Shown here: piece by piece, positions 36,761 to 47,625 of the stretch
Layout of the letters: each line of letters begins with the position of its first letter
Position numbering within the stretch: the stretch's first letter is position 1
Origin: Jacaranda mimosifolia
Taxonomy: Eukaryota > Streptophyta > Magnoliopsida > Lamiales > Bignoniaceae
Assembly (NCBI GenBank): GCA_018894105.1
Contig: CM032121.1
Location: forward strand, 19,998,730 to 20,062,729
DNA length: 64,000 nucleotides
Direction of reading: 5' to 3'
Program-made: the position numbers and the translations under genes
The notes under the pieces: model-generated
The model's input: only the letters and a program-made list of their open reading frames with translations
Told to the model about the DNA's origin: nothing
The model's database searches: none

Positions 36761-37259
36761 TGAAGTTTTAGTTTTTGAAATTGCAATTTTGTGTTGTGGT
36801 TTTATAGGATTTTTTGTTTATTTAGATTATGTTTGTTGAGTTATGATTGTGTTGAATTGGTTTGTTAAAATTGTGATAATTTTTGAAGTTTTGGTTTGTT
36901 GAAAATGTGGTTAATATTATTTGATGAAGAATTGATATTTAGTGTATTTTCAGTTTTTGTTGTATTTTGCATTAATTAGTAGATTTAATTGTTATAGATT
37001 ATTAAAATTTTATTTAAAAAATTATACACACAAAAAAATTTCCAACGAAAATTACCGACGGATTGTTAATCAAAATATATATAAAAAAAAGAAGACTAAA
37101 TTTACCGACGAAAAATCCGTTGGTAATTATTACCGGCAAGGTTATTGCCAATGGATAATTTCCATCGATAAATCCATTGGTAAAATACATTATCAATAAG
37201 TTTTTTTAATTTACCAATGGATTTTTTCGTTGGTGAAAGTCAGTTTTCTTGTAGCGATA

Positions 37260-38655
37260 CAGGGTTTGATATTCTATGTTGGGCACTTATTCTTAATGTG
37301 GACGTTCATGGGCTGTTAGGGTTCAACTTCTTATTATTTTGGATATACTATCACTAGGCGCCGAGAACCATCAATCACATAGATAGGTGATTGGGCTTGC
37401 AATATGGCACATGACAGTATATCTATATATTTGCCCTTAAAAGCTGTAAAAGTGTCTTCTTTACATATGAAGGAGACGATTGAAACCAAAACCTCCGCAA
37501 TAGCAATCGTAATAAAAACATAATTATTTTCCAAAAAATTGTCTTTATATATGCCTTTCGGAAGTTTTTAAGTTTTGCCTTTAAAAATGAAAGTAAATCG
37601 TTAAAAGTAGCTTTTATTTTAAAGAGATTATCTTAATTTTAAGGCCTAATTTATAAAAATCATAATCAATATACTCCCAAAATCTATGTTTCTATATATT
37701 CAAATCAATTTAGAGTTGGAGCGTCAGCATAGTCAGCTGCTTTAAAGCATGATACATGACACGTGATAATACGAGGAGTAATAATCAGAGATTTGCGCAC
37801 GCCGACAATTAGTCCAACATAAGATGTGTCGTCCGTTTGTTCCTTTCTTTATTTTTAATTCTCAGCGGACATTGCGCCGCGCTTTCTTCACGGTTATATT
37901 GCAAAATCTGCCGCCCTCCATTGTCTCAAAAATGAGATTATAGAACTATTTTAAATAATCCACGTTCGTCATATACATGTTGCCCTTCCGGTTTCCCCTG
38001 GGTCCTTTTTCTTTTTCATGGAAAAACTAGGTAAGTTTTGTCATGACTCATGCGCATTATATTTGACTATTCAATTACAAGGACGTTACCGCAGCTTATC
38101 CAAAAAAATTTATAACATTTTTAAAACTTATAAGATTCTAATTAAATCTTATTAAAAAACTTTTTGAAATATTTAGATGAGAAATAAAATTTTAAAACTC
38201 GCACTATATTAATTTTGTAATATATAATTAAAATTAAATTTTAAATCATAAAAAAATTAAATAATTATAAACTCTTTATATTTGGAAAAAAAATTATATG
38301 ATCTTAATATTTTATTTTCTAAATTTATAATTTTTTTAAATTGTTAAAAATATTTTATAACATCTTATATATTTTTAAGAATACTATAAACTCATCGAAA
38401 CACAGACACCACTTAAAAATGTTCTCTCTCATCTGCAATTTCTAATTAACACACCACAAAGGCTGTTGTGTGGAGGGCAATTCTTGAAATTGATTTTGTC
38501 ATCAGTTTATTAGGATAAGAATCACGTAAGCTTTACAGCAAGCTGTCGATGTAAGAAAATAAAATATAGATATATAGATGTTAAAAAAAGATGGATTCAA
38601 GTACGTACGTCATCAATGACGTAAAAGCATTTAAAATTTGGGTTCTAATTTGTCA
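37260..38655. other. Region between CACTA and MULE, nothing recognised
   Basis: No protein similarity. A less AT-rich stretch at 37700-37930 contains acacgtgata and cgccgcgc and could be an old host 5' region, but no adjacent gene is seen. The 66-codon frame at 37334-37534 (minus) is not recognised. Confidence 0.35.
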
Positions 38656-38664
38656 TAAAATCAA

Positions 38665-39255
38665 GACTTTTTTATAAAAAAAATGTAAAAAAAAAAAAAA
38701 TTACAAAAATACGGCACTATTCACGACTTTTACGTTTTTGTAGTAAGTTGCAGTCACAGACTGCAACTTTCAATAGTATGTAGTCTGTAACTGCAACTTT
38801 CAACAGTATCACTGTTCAAAAAAAAATTTTAATTTTTTTTTTTTTTTTTGTGTGCATAAATTATTTTAGGGTTTGTTCTCCTATATTTTGAAAAAATATT
38901 TTTTAGCCCCCCAAAATATTTTAAAATGTACTTACATTCTTCAATTTTTTTTCCAAAATACTCTGATTTTTTATCAAAAAAATTCTATTATAATGCATCC
39001 AAAAATCCTACACCCTAAAAAGCACACCTATCATCTCATTTTCTGATTACATCTTTCATATCAACCATTCATTTCTTCACTTATATATACATATATATAC
39101 ACACACACATATATTTTACATATATAAAAATATTAAAATTTTGCCTTTTAAAAAATTCCAAGACTTATATTTACCGAAAAAATATTTAATGTAATAATTA
39201 ATTAAAAATATTAAATGCCTTATTAATTTTTTTAAAAAGTTATTCTAAATTTTTA
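38665..39255 (+). repeat. MULE left terminal inverted repeat (~590 bp)
   Basis: It matches the reverse complement of 46705-47383 almost throughout, including the words cggcactattcacgactttt, ccctaaaaagcacacctatc and cgaaaaaatatttaatgtaa. It carries a shorter version of the palindromic block agttgcagtcacagactgcaact (38755-38815) than the right end. Confidence 0.92.
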
Positions 39256-39260
39256 TAAAG

Positions 39261-39590
39261 GTACCTCACTAACTAATAAAGCTATCTCACTAACTAATAA
39301 AGCTATCTCACTAACGAATAAAGTTATATCACTAATTAATAAAGCTAACTCACTAACTAACAAAGCTATCTCACTAACTAATAAAGCCATATCACTAATT
39401 AATAAATTTATCTCACTAAGTAATGAAGCTATCTCACTAATTAATAAAGCTATCTCACTAGCTAATAAAGTTATATCACCAACTAATAAAGCTATCTCAC
39501 TAAGTAAAGATATCTCACTAACCAATAAAGCTATCTCACTAACCAATAAAGCTATCTCACTAACTAATAAAGCTATCTTACTAACTAAAA
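39261..39590. repeat. 21-bp minisatellite, about 15 copies
   Basis: Repeats of actaactaataaagctatctc with point changes; one unit is shortened near 39505. Because 21 is divisible by three, the minus strand stays open and would encode a heptad repeat (ALLVSEI), giving a 136-codon frame at 39253-39663 that is best seen as a repeat artefact. Confidence 0.88.
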
Positions 39591-39611
39591 CTATCTTCTC
39601 AACAACAACCA

Positions 39612-39765
39612 TATGAGACGAGAAGACAACGAGCACGTCGCATTGATGAAGTTTGAAATGCACAACAAGGCCTTGGAAGACTCAATACCTAGCGCTTTTG
39701 TATGATGTCTTTGTAATTTATGTGTCTATTTTTTAGTACTTATTATTGTGCAAGTTCATTGTTAC
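39612..39765 (+). repeat. Inverted copy of the transposase 3' end
   Basis: The plus strand from gacaacgagcacgtcgcatt to acttattattgtgcaa matches the minus strand of 42570-42425, the last about 25 codons of the MULE transposase plus its 3' flank, at roughly 85% by eye. It lies downstream of the PMD gene, in opposite orientation to the genes. Confidence 0.82.
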
Positions 39766-39910
39766 ATATTTTGCATGCTTTGTTACTTATTTTGTGGAAC
39801 CATTATTTACTGTCGTTATCATGATCCTAATTCAAAGCATAGAAATATAATTTTATAATTTGTATTTTATGAATCAATAATACTGATATACAATATTCTA
39901 AAAGGTATTC

Positions 39911-42299
39911 CTAATAATGTCCTCCAGTGCCACATGCTCGGCGTTGCCGATGCCTTCTTGGCCGTCGTGGCCTTTCATCATGTGTATCATTATGTGACTC
40001 ACGATGGCTCGGACCAGCCTCATGGTCATCACAATGATCCGTACTATCTATAAAAGGTAATGGCGAGATATGAAATGAGTGGCGTGCTGGTGTTGAATAA
40101 TCATACTCCGTTGTTCCCCATCCTAAACTAAGATCAGTAGCTACTAGTTCGGATACAGACTGTCTTCTTGTTGACATATATGGTGGTATAGGCGTTAATT
40201 CCGGATCTCCTAAGGGTTGACAATCGTCTCTGTCGGCAAACAAGTTATGCAGCCTATGAACAGGACCTCCCACGTCACTAACACCACCTGACCTAAAAGA
40301 ATGAGCATCATCATCAGTCGTGTTGTTGGATCTAATGCTGCGTCTCCTCCTTCTCGTATGTGTACTACCACTGAGTTCTTGTTGTTGAGGGACTTGGCTG
40401 GGAAAGCATTGTCTAGATGCCAACTGATGAACGTTATCAGCAATTAATCGATGATCATTCCTCATCTGAATGAAGTCCATAACCTCAGCATCATCGGCAA
40501 CAGAATCACAACTGATAATCAAATTGTGCATTTGATCTGTCTAGAAAAAATATAAGCGCATCATAATGTTAAGTATCATTTAAACTGATGAAGGGTGTAT
40601 TCTATGATTACTATACATACCACATATTGCCAAGCGCGTGGATCCTCTGGATGGTACCCCGTTCGTGTGTTCTCATATGATGGACCTATTAGTCGACGTG
40701 TAATTCGATCATACCATAACATATATCCACTTTCCATAGTGATTGATCCGACAATAGGAGGCCCATGCACAATAAGCTGCTCTCTGTTACCCCATTGACC
40801 AACATAATTCATGTGATAAATAGACCAATCTTGTCCAGGATGACCTCTACGTGATACATCATGTAATGTTGAACCTCTTTCAGCCGGTGGTGGAGGAATA
40901 TGTTGTCGCATACCAAATTGCCTAAGCACTCGTTCTGGATGATGCATCTCAATTATAGCAAAGTTGATTAATGGACACGATGCAGTCCAAAGCCTCGGGG
41001 CACACTGGACTGGCAAGGTTTGAATGTCTTGGATCGGATCATATGGTTGCCATATAAACTGCATACAAATGTATTGAGTCGTATTTACATAGATAAATAA
41101 CGTATCAGAATATTTGATGTAACAAGTATTATTCATACACAATTTTTTACCTCATTTGCCGACATTCTATCAAGCATATCTCTTATGATTCGTACAGAGT
41201 GACTTGCTGTTTGCGTGAAGGAATTATAATGCCACCACCTAAAAATCCATTATGTGGGGTGTTAATATAACAATTTATATTATCCATATACATAGAAAAA
41301 TGTTGCATGAAAATGTTAATAAACTATAACATATATTATCTTACCGAGCACCATATGGAGGAATTGGCAGTCCATCAACTACTTCTGGAGCTTCATTGTT
41401 ATCGACACGAGAACTTAATCTTATAGGTGTCAATGTTGTAATGCGTGACCACGCCCAAATCTACAATTAATAATTTTTTAAGAGTCATACCTAATTGCTA
41501 GAATTAACATAAAGGCAAAATAATACTACTTCACCTGTAACAACTGCATCGCTCCACCAATATTTGATCTTCCTCTATGTGATGCAGTGCAGAGCTCACG
41601 ATACATGAACGATAAAACTGTGCTACCCCAACTAAAGTTACGGACTTCATAGATTTGCTCCATATGTTGTAAGTAAACCAATGATATTGCAGAACCTGAT
41701 GAGCTTGGGCACATAAGACCTCCAAGAAGTATCAATGCACAAACACGTGCGTATTGTTGGACCTCCAAAATTGTGCTATGATCCGTAATTCTATTATTAT
41801 GTACATGATTTGTAAGAGCAGTAAGATGAAGCTGTGACCCCCTAAGGTCTTGCTCATTTGGAATAAATCCAAGATAACGATGACAATAATCTTGCCACTG
41901 CGTGAGGTTGCGAATATAGTCTACACCGGTAACAGCAATACCATCTATCGGTAATGCCCAAATAATTGCTATGTCTTGCAACGTAACTGTAGCCTCTCCT
42001 ACACGTAAATGAAATGTGTGAGTCTCTGAGCGCCACCTCTCGACCAGAGCCGTGATCACATGAACATCAGTCACAATATTTCTACAATTGTAGACACCAT
42101 AGAATCCCATCTCATTTAATAAAGATAATACACGAGGGTGTAGAGCTTGGCGTCCTATAATTCTCCAAAATCTTCTATCTCCTCGTCTAACAAGTAAAGT
42201 ATCATCTATATCTCCAGCTAATACACTCTCTGATCGATGGCCATCTTGCATGTATAAGACACTGGGATCACGTGGACCATATATATCTCTTATATCCAT
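39911..42299 (-). CDS. Plant mobile domain (PMD) protein, five exons, MULE-borne
   Basis: Gene model on the minus strand: exons 42299-41535, 41460-41345, 41238-41151, 41058-40621 and 40540-39911, all with GT-AG introns (for example ttacag/gtgaag, attgtag/attt, atttttag/gtgg, tatgcag/ttta, tttctag/acag). Phases agree and the frame stays open for about 678 codons. The first exon holds the PMD N-terminal part: 'LLNEMGFYGV', then 'ALVERWRSETHTFHL', 'GEATVTLQDIAIIWALPIDG' as two adjoining segments, and 'ARVCALILLGGLMCP'. The second has 'IWAWSRI'. The fourth has 'QPYDPIQD', 'LINFAIIEMHHPERVLRQFG' and 'RGHPGQDWSIYH'. The last is polar and Arg/His-rich. PMD ('aminotransferase-like', MAIN/MAIL family) proteins act in silencing and genome stability in plants, and PMD genes also occur in transposons. 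The role inside this MULE is not known; no aminotransferase activity is implied. The start is the only Met upstream of the domain. Confidence 0.88.
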
Positions 42300-42509
42300 C
42301 TTAAAATAGTTGCTGAAAAAATAAATTCAAAAAATATAATTAGATACATCCAAAATTTAACTCAATAACAATTTTAACAAAATTTGTAATTCAAATAAAA
42401 ACATAACTCCAATTTAACAAGGTCCGTGCACAATAATAAGTAATAAACAGGAGACACATAAATTACAAAGACATCATAAAAAACGCTAGGGATTAAGTCT
42501 TCATGGGCC

Positions 42510-45182
42510 TTATTGTGCATTTCGAATTTCATCAATGCGACGTGCTCGTTGTCTTGCTCTTGCTTGCGGCCAATCCATTTCATTTTCAATTCGATTGGTA
42601 CGATCTCTGCCTACATTACGTCGCTCTCGGCGTGCAGGGTTATGAACTAGCTCAAAATTAGGATCATCCCAATAATCCTCCGACCACAATGGTTGAAATC
42701 TCCCTTTATAAGTTGCAATATAATGTTCCACTTTATAATATTCCTTCACAAGTGATGCACAGTTGACCCCAAATGATCGGCATACTTGCATTGCATGTGA
42801 GCAAGGAATTCCATATTCAGCCCATTTCCCACATGAGCACTCTCGTGTCCGAAGCTTCACAACATGAGTACGATTCCCACGTGATGTGTCCATCCTAGTA
42901 ATGACAGAAGCTGATTGTTGAGCGTAATCAACCTTCTGGACGAAGTGATTAACAGAATGATGCTGCCATTTTGTGTATATGTGAAAAGCATAATCAGCCC
43001 ATAATTGATCATTTTGCCTCATCCTCCGGCCATTAGTGATCCGGCGAAGAAAATATTTCACGCAACGATCAAATGTTGTTTGCACAATAGTTGTAATTGG
43101 TAGTCGGCGAGCTCCTTTTAACACCCCATTTATGCATTCGGACATGTTTGTAGTCAAAATACCAAACCGCCATCCTCCATCATGAGATAATGTCCATTGG
43201 CTCTTGTCTATCCGTTCCAAGTAGGAGTAAGCACGGTCATTAATACTCTTTATGTCCTCCATCAATTTTTCAAATTTTCGGATTTGAACTGCAGCACCGG
43301 CTTTCCAACACATGTCCTTCAATTGAACGTTCTTAAAATGTTTATTGAAATTTGAACACACATGCCTCAAACAAAATCGATGTACTCCACGAGGGGCCAT
43401 GAATTCAGGTATGCTCTCTACAGCAGCCAAAATATTACGGTGACGGTCAGAGAGTAAACAATAGCCATCTTGTCCTCTGATAATGTGTTTCGCCAACATC
43501 TGAAGGAACCATTTCCAAGACATCAAAGTTTCCTCATCTACTATGGCAAAAGCTATAGGCATCACATTCTGATTTGCATCTATGGCTACGGCAACAAGCA
43601 TTTTATGTTTATACTTAGTGTATAAATGAGTTCCATCTACACTGATAAGTTTTCGGCAATGTTGGAACCCTTCAATACATGGTCGGAATGCCCAAAAGAC
43701 ATATTTCAACATTTTTTGTCCTGGTATGCCTGTTTCAAGATGACTCCATTCGACAACTGTTCCTGAATTCCATTTCTGGAGAGCTCCCATATATTTCGGT
43801 AATTTTCTTACCGAGGTCTCCCAAGTCCCATAAAGTTTTTCCCTCGTGCATTTCATGCTATTCCATGCCTTAGCATAAGAGATTTCATAACCATACTTTT
43901 ATTTTACCATCATTTGCACACTGGCAACCCCATAACTTGGATTACCTCGAACAGTGTCCAATAGGTCTAAAGCAATCATATTTCTGCTTAAATTTCGATG
44001 ATCCATTGAAACCTCATCCATAAGGCATGTGTGAGGACCTCCATACTTGGTTATTCTCCACAATCCCTTTTTCTCTTTAAATATCCCCCTCACACTCCAC
44101 GAACAAGAAGGTTGTCCTCTGTTATAATGTTTGCACACCACTTTCCATAACTTTGGTGTGCTCTCAAGAACCCGATATTCTCGTCTCGACACTCGCACTG
44201 AATAATCTTTCACAGAAGTGATAAGATGCTCCTTACTCTTGAATACCATTCCCACGTGGAGTACTCCTTTACTTGAGTCGTAAAACTCAGTCCAACCACG
44301 AGTTGGAATATCCACAGAATCTGCTGGTATAAATATATCATTATCATCTATTGCAGAGAAAAATGGATATACGGGATACATACTTGGTTGCGTAGTCATG
44401 GATGTGTGCCTTTTCGTCTCATGTGGTAGTTGTTGAGAAGATGTTCCCTCGCCGTGTGAAGGCAACAACTCTTCCATTGTATCAATATCTACCTCATCAT
44501 CGTCACTACCACTGAAATCATCATCACTATCATTTTCATCTGGTTCTGAATCCCTTAACTCTTCATCACGAAAACTATCTACTCGTGGCTCTGGTTCATC
44601 ATCATGAACGTCATGCGTTGGGTTATCTTGCTCTCCTTCAAAAACTTGATGAGAGGTAGAAGGGCCTTCACCAAAATCATGAATCCCAATATTTTCAAAC
44701 CCTTGCGTGACCACAGGAACATTTATTTCTGTTTGAGTTGGGTATTGTTGATCCCATTCAAAATCTTGGTGAGAGACAAATTGACCTTCAGGTTGCATCA
44801 AAAGCCCCATGTAAGACCCCACTCCAACAGTATTATCAACACCAGTCTGACTTATTGCTTCTGTCTCAACATATATTTCCACATTATCAAGTTGGCACTG
44901 TGGACCAAACAACATAGATAAACCACCATCATTCTGTATTTCCACAAGTGTAGATATCCCGTATTGTTTATCCAAATAGAATTTTGCTTGAATTTTTAGT
45001 TTGTAGCTACTGCTATCAATAGCTGTCGCTCCATAGATTTCGTGGCACAAATCAGAATATGCAATTTCACGAGAGACTCTAATAATACTGCATGCTGGAC
45101 GATCATAACCCACTGAGCGAGAATCTCTAGTAATATTTCCGCCAAAGTATATTAGAACAACAATGGTACTCGACGTCGACAT
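42510..45182 (-). CDS. MULE (MuDR-type) transposase, one in-frame stop
   Basis: Two frames, 45182-43899 and 43898-42510, are in the same phase and separated by a single TAA at 43901-43899 ('VQMMVK', stop, 'KYGYEISYAKAW'), so the protein would be about 890 residues but for one base change. N-terminal: 'IVVLIYFGG', then an acidic linker (Asp/Glu/Ser, near 44560-44490), then the MuDR DNA-binding domain with 'FKSKEHLITSVKDYSV', 'CKHYNRGQPSCSW' and 'GPHTC'. After the stop: DDE catalytic residues as D in 'SVDGTH' (residue 74 counted from Met 43856), D in 'LSDRH' (137) and E in 'NMSECING' (240). Then comes a SWIM zinc finger C-x-C-x9-C-x-H (340-354). The C-terminus is basic. Met 45182 is preferred over Met 45203 because the preceding ggaag/gtatgtcg looks like an intron end; a candidate 5' UTR donor (ctcag/gtaact) lies near 46630. 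Confidence 0.9.
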
Positions 45183-45203
45183 ACCTTCCACAAATACACA
45201 CAT

Positions 45204-46704
45204 AAATTATATTAATTAATCAGTCTAATCAATAATTATCATAATTTAATCTAATTTAATTAACTCATAAAAATATATAAATTTAAATATATTAACAAAA
45301 TTTTAAATATACTAACAAAAATTTAAACACTAACAAAAATTTAATTAACTCATAAAAACACAAATCTATAAAAATATAACAACATTTAATACATTAATCA
45401 AATTTAAACTAATATAATTTAATCTAATTCATAAATTAAATTTAAGCTAACATAGTAAATCATATTTTAAACTACATTTACAATTAATAATATTAATAAA
45501 CGCATAATGACATATAAACACTCCTCCCTACGCAAGAAATTAAAAACCAATCAGCAACAAATGAGAAGGCTCCACCCCTTCTCCCAACATCCCATCCTCC
45601 TTTGTGAATCCACCAATTCTAAATATTTTTAAAGTACTATACTATAAAAATATTACAAAATTAAAGTAAGATATTCAAGCTTACCTTTATAATGCTCCAC
45701 TAAAATTAACACAGACAAAAGATTTCCACAAAGTCAAGATAGCCTGCATCATTAGGCACATGTTACTAGGATGGACACATATTTATTAGCAAATGATAAT
45801 TTCACAAACTAAATGAGAATTTAAATTTTAATACAATTCAATATGTAGTACCACAAAATTTAACTCAATAACAATTCTAATAAAATTTGTAATTCAAATA
45901 AAAACATAACTCTAACAAATATAACAACATATAAATCTAACATAAAATGTAATCCAAATTTCAACTAAAACATAAATTATTATTTCTGTTAAATCAAATT
46001 ATTATACAAAAAATAATAAATTATTATTTGAGTTTAACCAACACGTTAATCAAATTTCAACGCAAACATGATTAAGTTTTAACTAATTGAAATATAATTC
46101 ATAAAACTAAAACATAAATCAAATTTTAACTAAAAAATAAATAAATTTTAACTAATTGAGACAAATTATATAATACATATTTAATATAACTAAAACATAA
46201 ATCAAACTTTAATTAATGGAGATAATTAACCAAAACATAATGAACATAACTAAAATATAATTAAATTTTAGCATAATTAAAAAACTTACCTCAATCAATT
46301 GAAATAATACACAAGTATACACCCTTCAAACCTAAAACAATAACCCAAAATATCATTTTATTTAATTATTTATTTTACTTAAAATTAAAAAATATATATA
46401 TATATATATATAAGGAGACCCAGATCTGGCCGGCCGGCCGGCCGCTGGCCAGCAGCACTAGCAGCAGGCACGCTTGGCTGGTGCTGGTGCTGCTGGCCAG
46501 CACCAGCACCAGCCAGGTGCGGCCGGCCGGCAAGTGTCCCGCCGGCCGGCCGCACCAAAAAAGAATAAAAAAAGAAAAAAAAAAGGAAGAAGAGAGGAGG
46601 AGGAGAGGGAGGAAGAGAAAGAAAGAGTTACCTGAGTCGTATCAAATGAAATGAAAATGAACCAAAGGTTTTTATTACTATTAAACTAATATTTCTTTTG
46701 AAAA
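45204..46704. other. MULE 5' non-coding interior (leader or intron of the transposase)
   Basis: AT-rich up to 46390, then (at)n, a GC pocket (46414-46556), then a purine-rich tract (pyrimidine-rich on the minus strand, 46557-46628) and gatacgactcag/gtaact at about 46642-46625 on the minus strand, which resembles a 5' UTR exon end and splice donor. The simplest reading is a transposase transcript starting in the right inverted repeat with a long 5' UTR intron. Confidence 0.45.
46414..46556. repeat. GC pocket of ggccggcc and agcaccagc repeats
   Basis: About 140 bp, extremely GC-rich, with ggccggccggccggcc, ctggccagcagc, the inverted pair gctggtgctggtgctgctgg / ccagcaccagcaccagcc, and ccggccggccgcacc. 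The inverted words could fold into a strong hairpin. It sits between the AT-rich leader and the right inverted repeat. Confidence 0.75.
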
Positions 46705-47383
46705 AAAAATTTAGAATAACTTTTTAAAAAAATTAATAAGGCATTTAATATTTTTAATTAATTATTACATTAAATATTTTTTCGGTAAATATAAGTCTTA
46801 GAATTTTTTAAAAGGCAAAATTTTAATATTTTTATATATGTAAAATATATGTGTGTGTGTATATATATGTATATATAAGTGAAGAAATGAATGGTTGATA
46901 TGAAAGATGTAATCAGAAAATGAGATGATAGGTGTGCTTTTTAGGGTGTAGGATTTTTGGATGCATTATAATAGAATTTTTTTGATAAAAAATCAGAGTA
47001 TTTTGGAAAAAAAATTGAAGAATGTAAGTGCATTTTAAAATATTTTGGGGGGCTAAAAAATATTTTTTCAAAATATAGGAGAAAAAACCCTAAAATAATT
47101 TATACACACAAAAAAAAAAAAATTAAAATTTTTTTTGAACAGTATCACTGTTCATTACTGTAGCAATGAACAGTGATACTGTTGAAAGTTGCAGTTTACT
47201 GTAGCAATGAACAGTGATACTGTTGAAAGTTGCAGTTACAGACTGCAACTTTCAACAGTAACTGTTCATTACTATTGAAAGTTGCAGTCTGTGACTGCAA
47301 CTTACTACAAAAACGTAAAAGTCGTGAATAGTGCCGTATTTTTGTAATTTTTTTTTTTTTTACAATTTTTTTATAAAAAAGTC
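46705..47383 (-). repeat. MULE right terminal inverted repeat (~680 bp)
   Basis: It mirrors 38665-39255. It is longer because a palindromic block is expanded at 47137-47305, with gaacagtgatactgttgaaa present twice and several inverted copies of agttgcagt and actgcaact. On the minus strand it is upstream of the transposase gene and would hold its promoter. Confidence 0.9.
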
Positions 47384-47625
47384 TAAAATCAATGACAATA
47401 TAATATTAATTGATTAATACAAAAATTATAAATAATTAAACATATTTAGTAACAAATTTTTTATTACTGATTTTTACATGCTTAACATGACACGTATTGT
47501 ATTTAACTTGTCATTATATGAATAATCAATGGAACATTGAGATCTTTTAAATTGTAAATTATAATGATAATTCTATTATTATTAAATGCATATGTTATTA
47601 ATTATTAATATAATACTAATTGTAT

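Larger units (their letters stand above)
31212..37256. mobile_element. CACTA transposon (6.0 kb), non-autonomous, TSD ata
   Basis: The left terminus cactataagaaaactgactt and the right terminus, reversed, cgctacaagaaaactgactt match over about 25 bp, with the conserved continuation tcacc. Both ends are flanked by ata (31209-31211 and 37257-37259), the 3-bp duplication of CACTA elements. Both subterminal regions (31230-31600 and 37035-37245) are packed with variants of ccaacggatt and its reverse complement, in direct and inverted orientation, as in Spm-type transposase-binding arrays. No transposase is present. The inside carries a GC pocket, a 2.5-kb satellite array and a captured gene fragment. 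Confidence 0.9.
38665..47383 (-). mobile_element. Mutator-like element (MULE) with transposase and PMD genes, 9-bp TSD
   Basis: An 8,719-bp element bounded by gacttttttataaaaaaa and its reverse complement, flanked on both sides by taaaatcaa (38656-38664 and 47384-47392), a perfect 9-bp duplication. The terminal inverted repeats are about 590 bp (left) and 680 bp (right). Two genes run on the minus strand: a MuDR-type transposase (45182-42510) and, 211 bp further, a plant mobile domain gene (42299-39911). The left interior holds a 21-bp minisatellite and an inverted copy of the transposase 3' end; the right interior has an AT-rich leader and a GC pocket. A perfect TSD and one nearly open and one open gene suggest a fairly recent insertion. 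Confidence 0.93.

Noticed and set aside
39253..39663. 136-codon open frame with repeated ALLVSEI heptads
   Set aside because: It is the translation of a 21-bp minisatellite; it lies across an inverted-repeat end and has no non-repeat domain.
44604..44921. 105-codon plus-strand frame
   Set aside because: Antisense to the MULE transposase N-terminal region.
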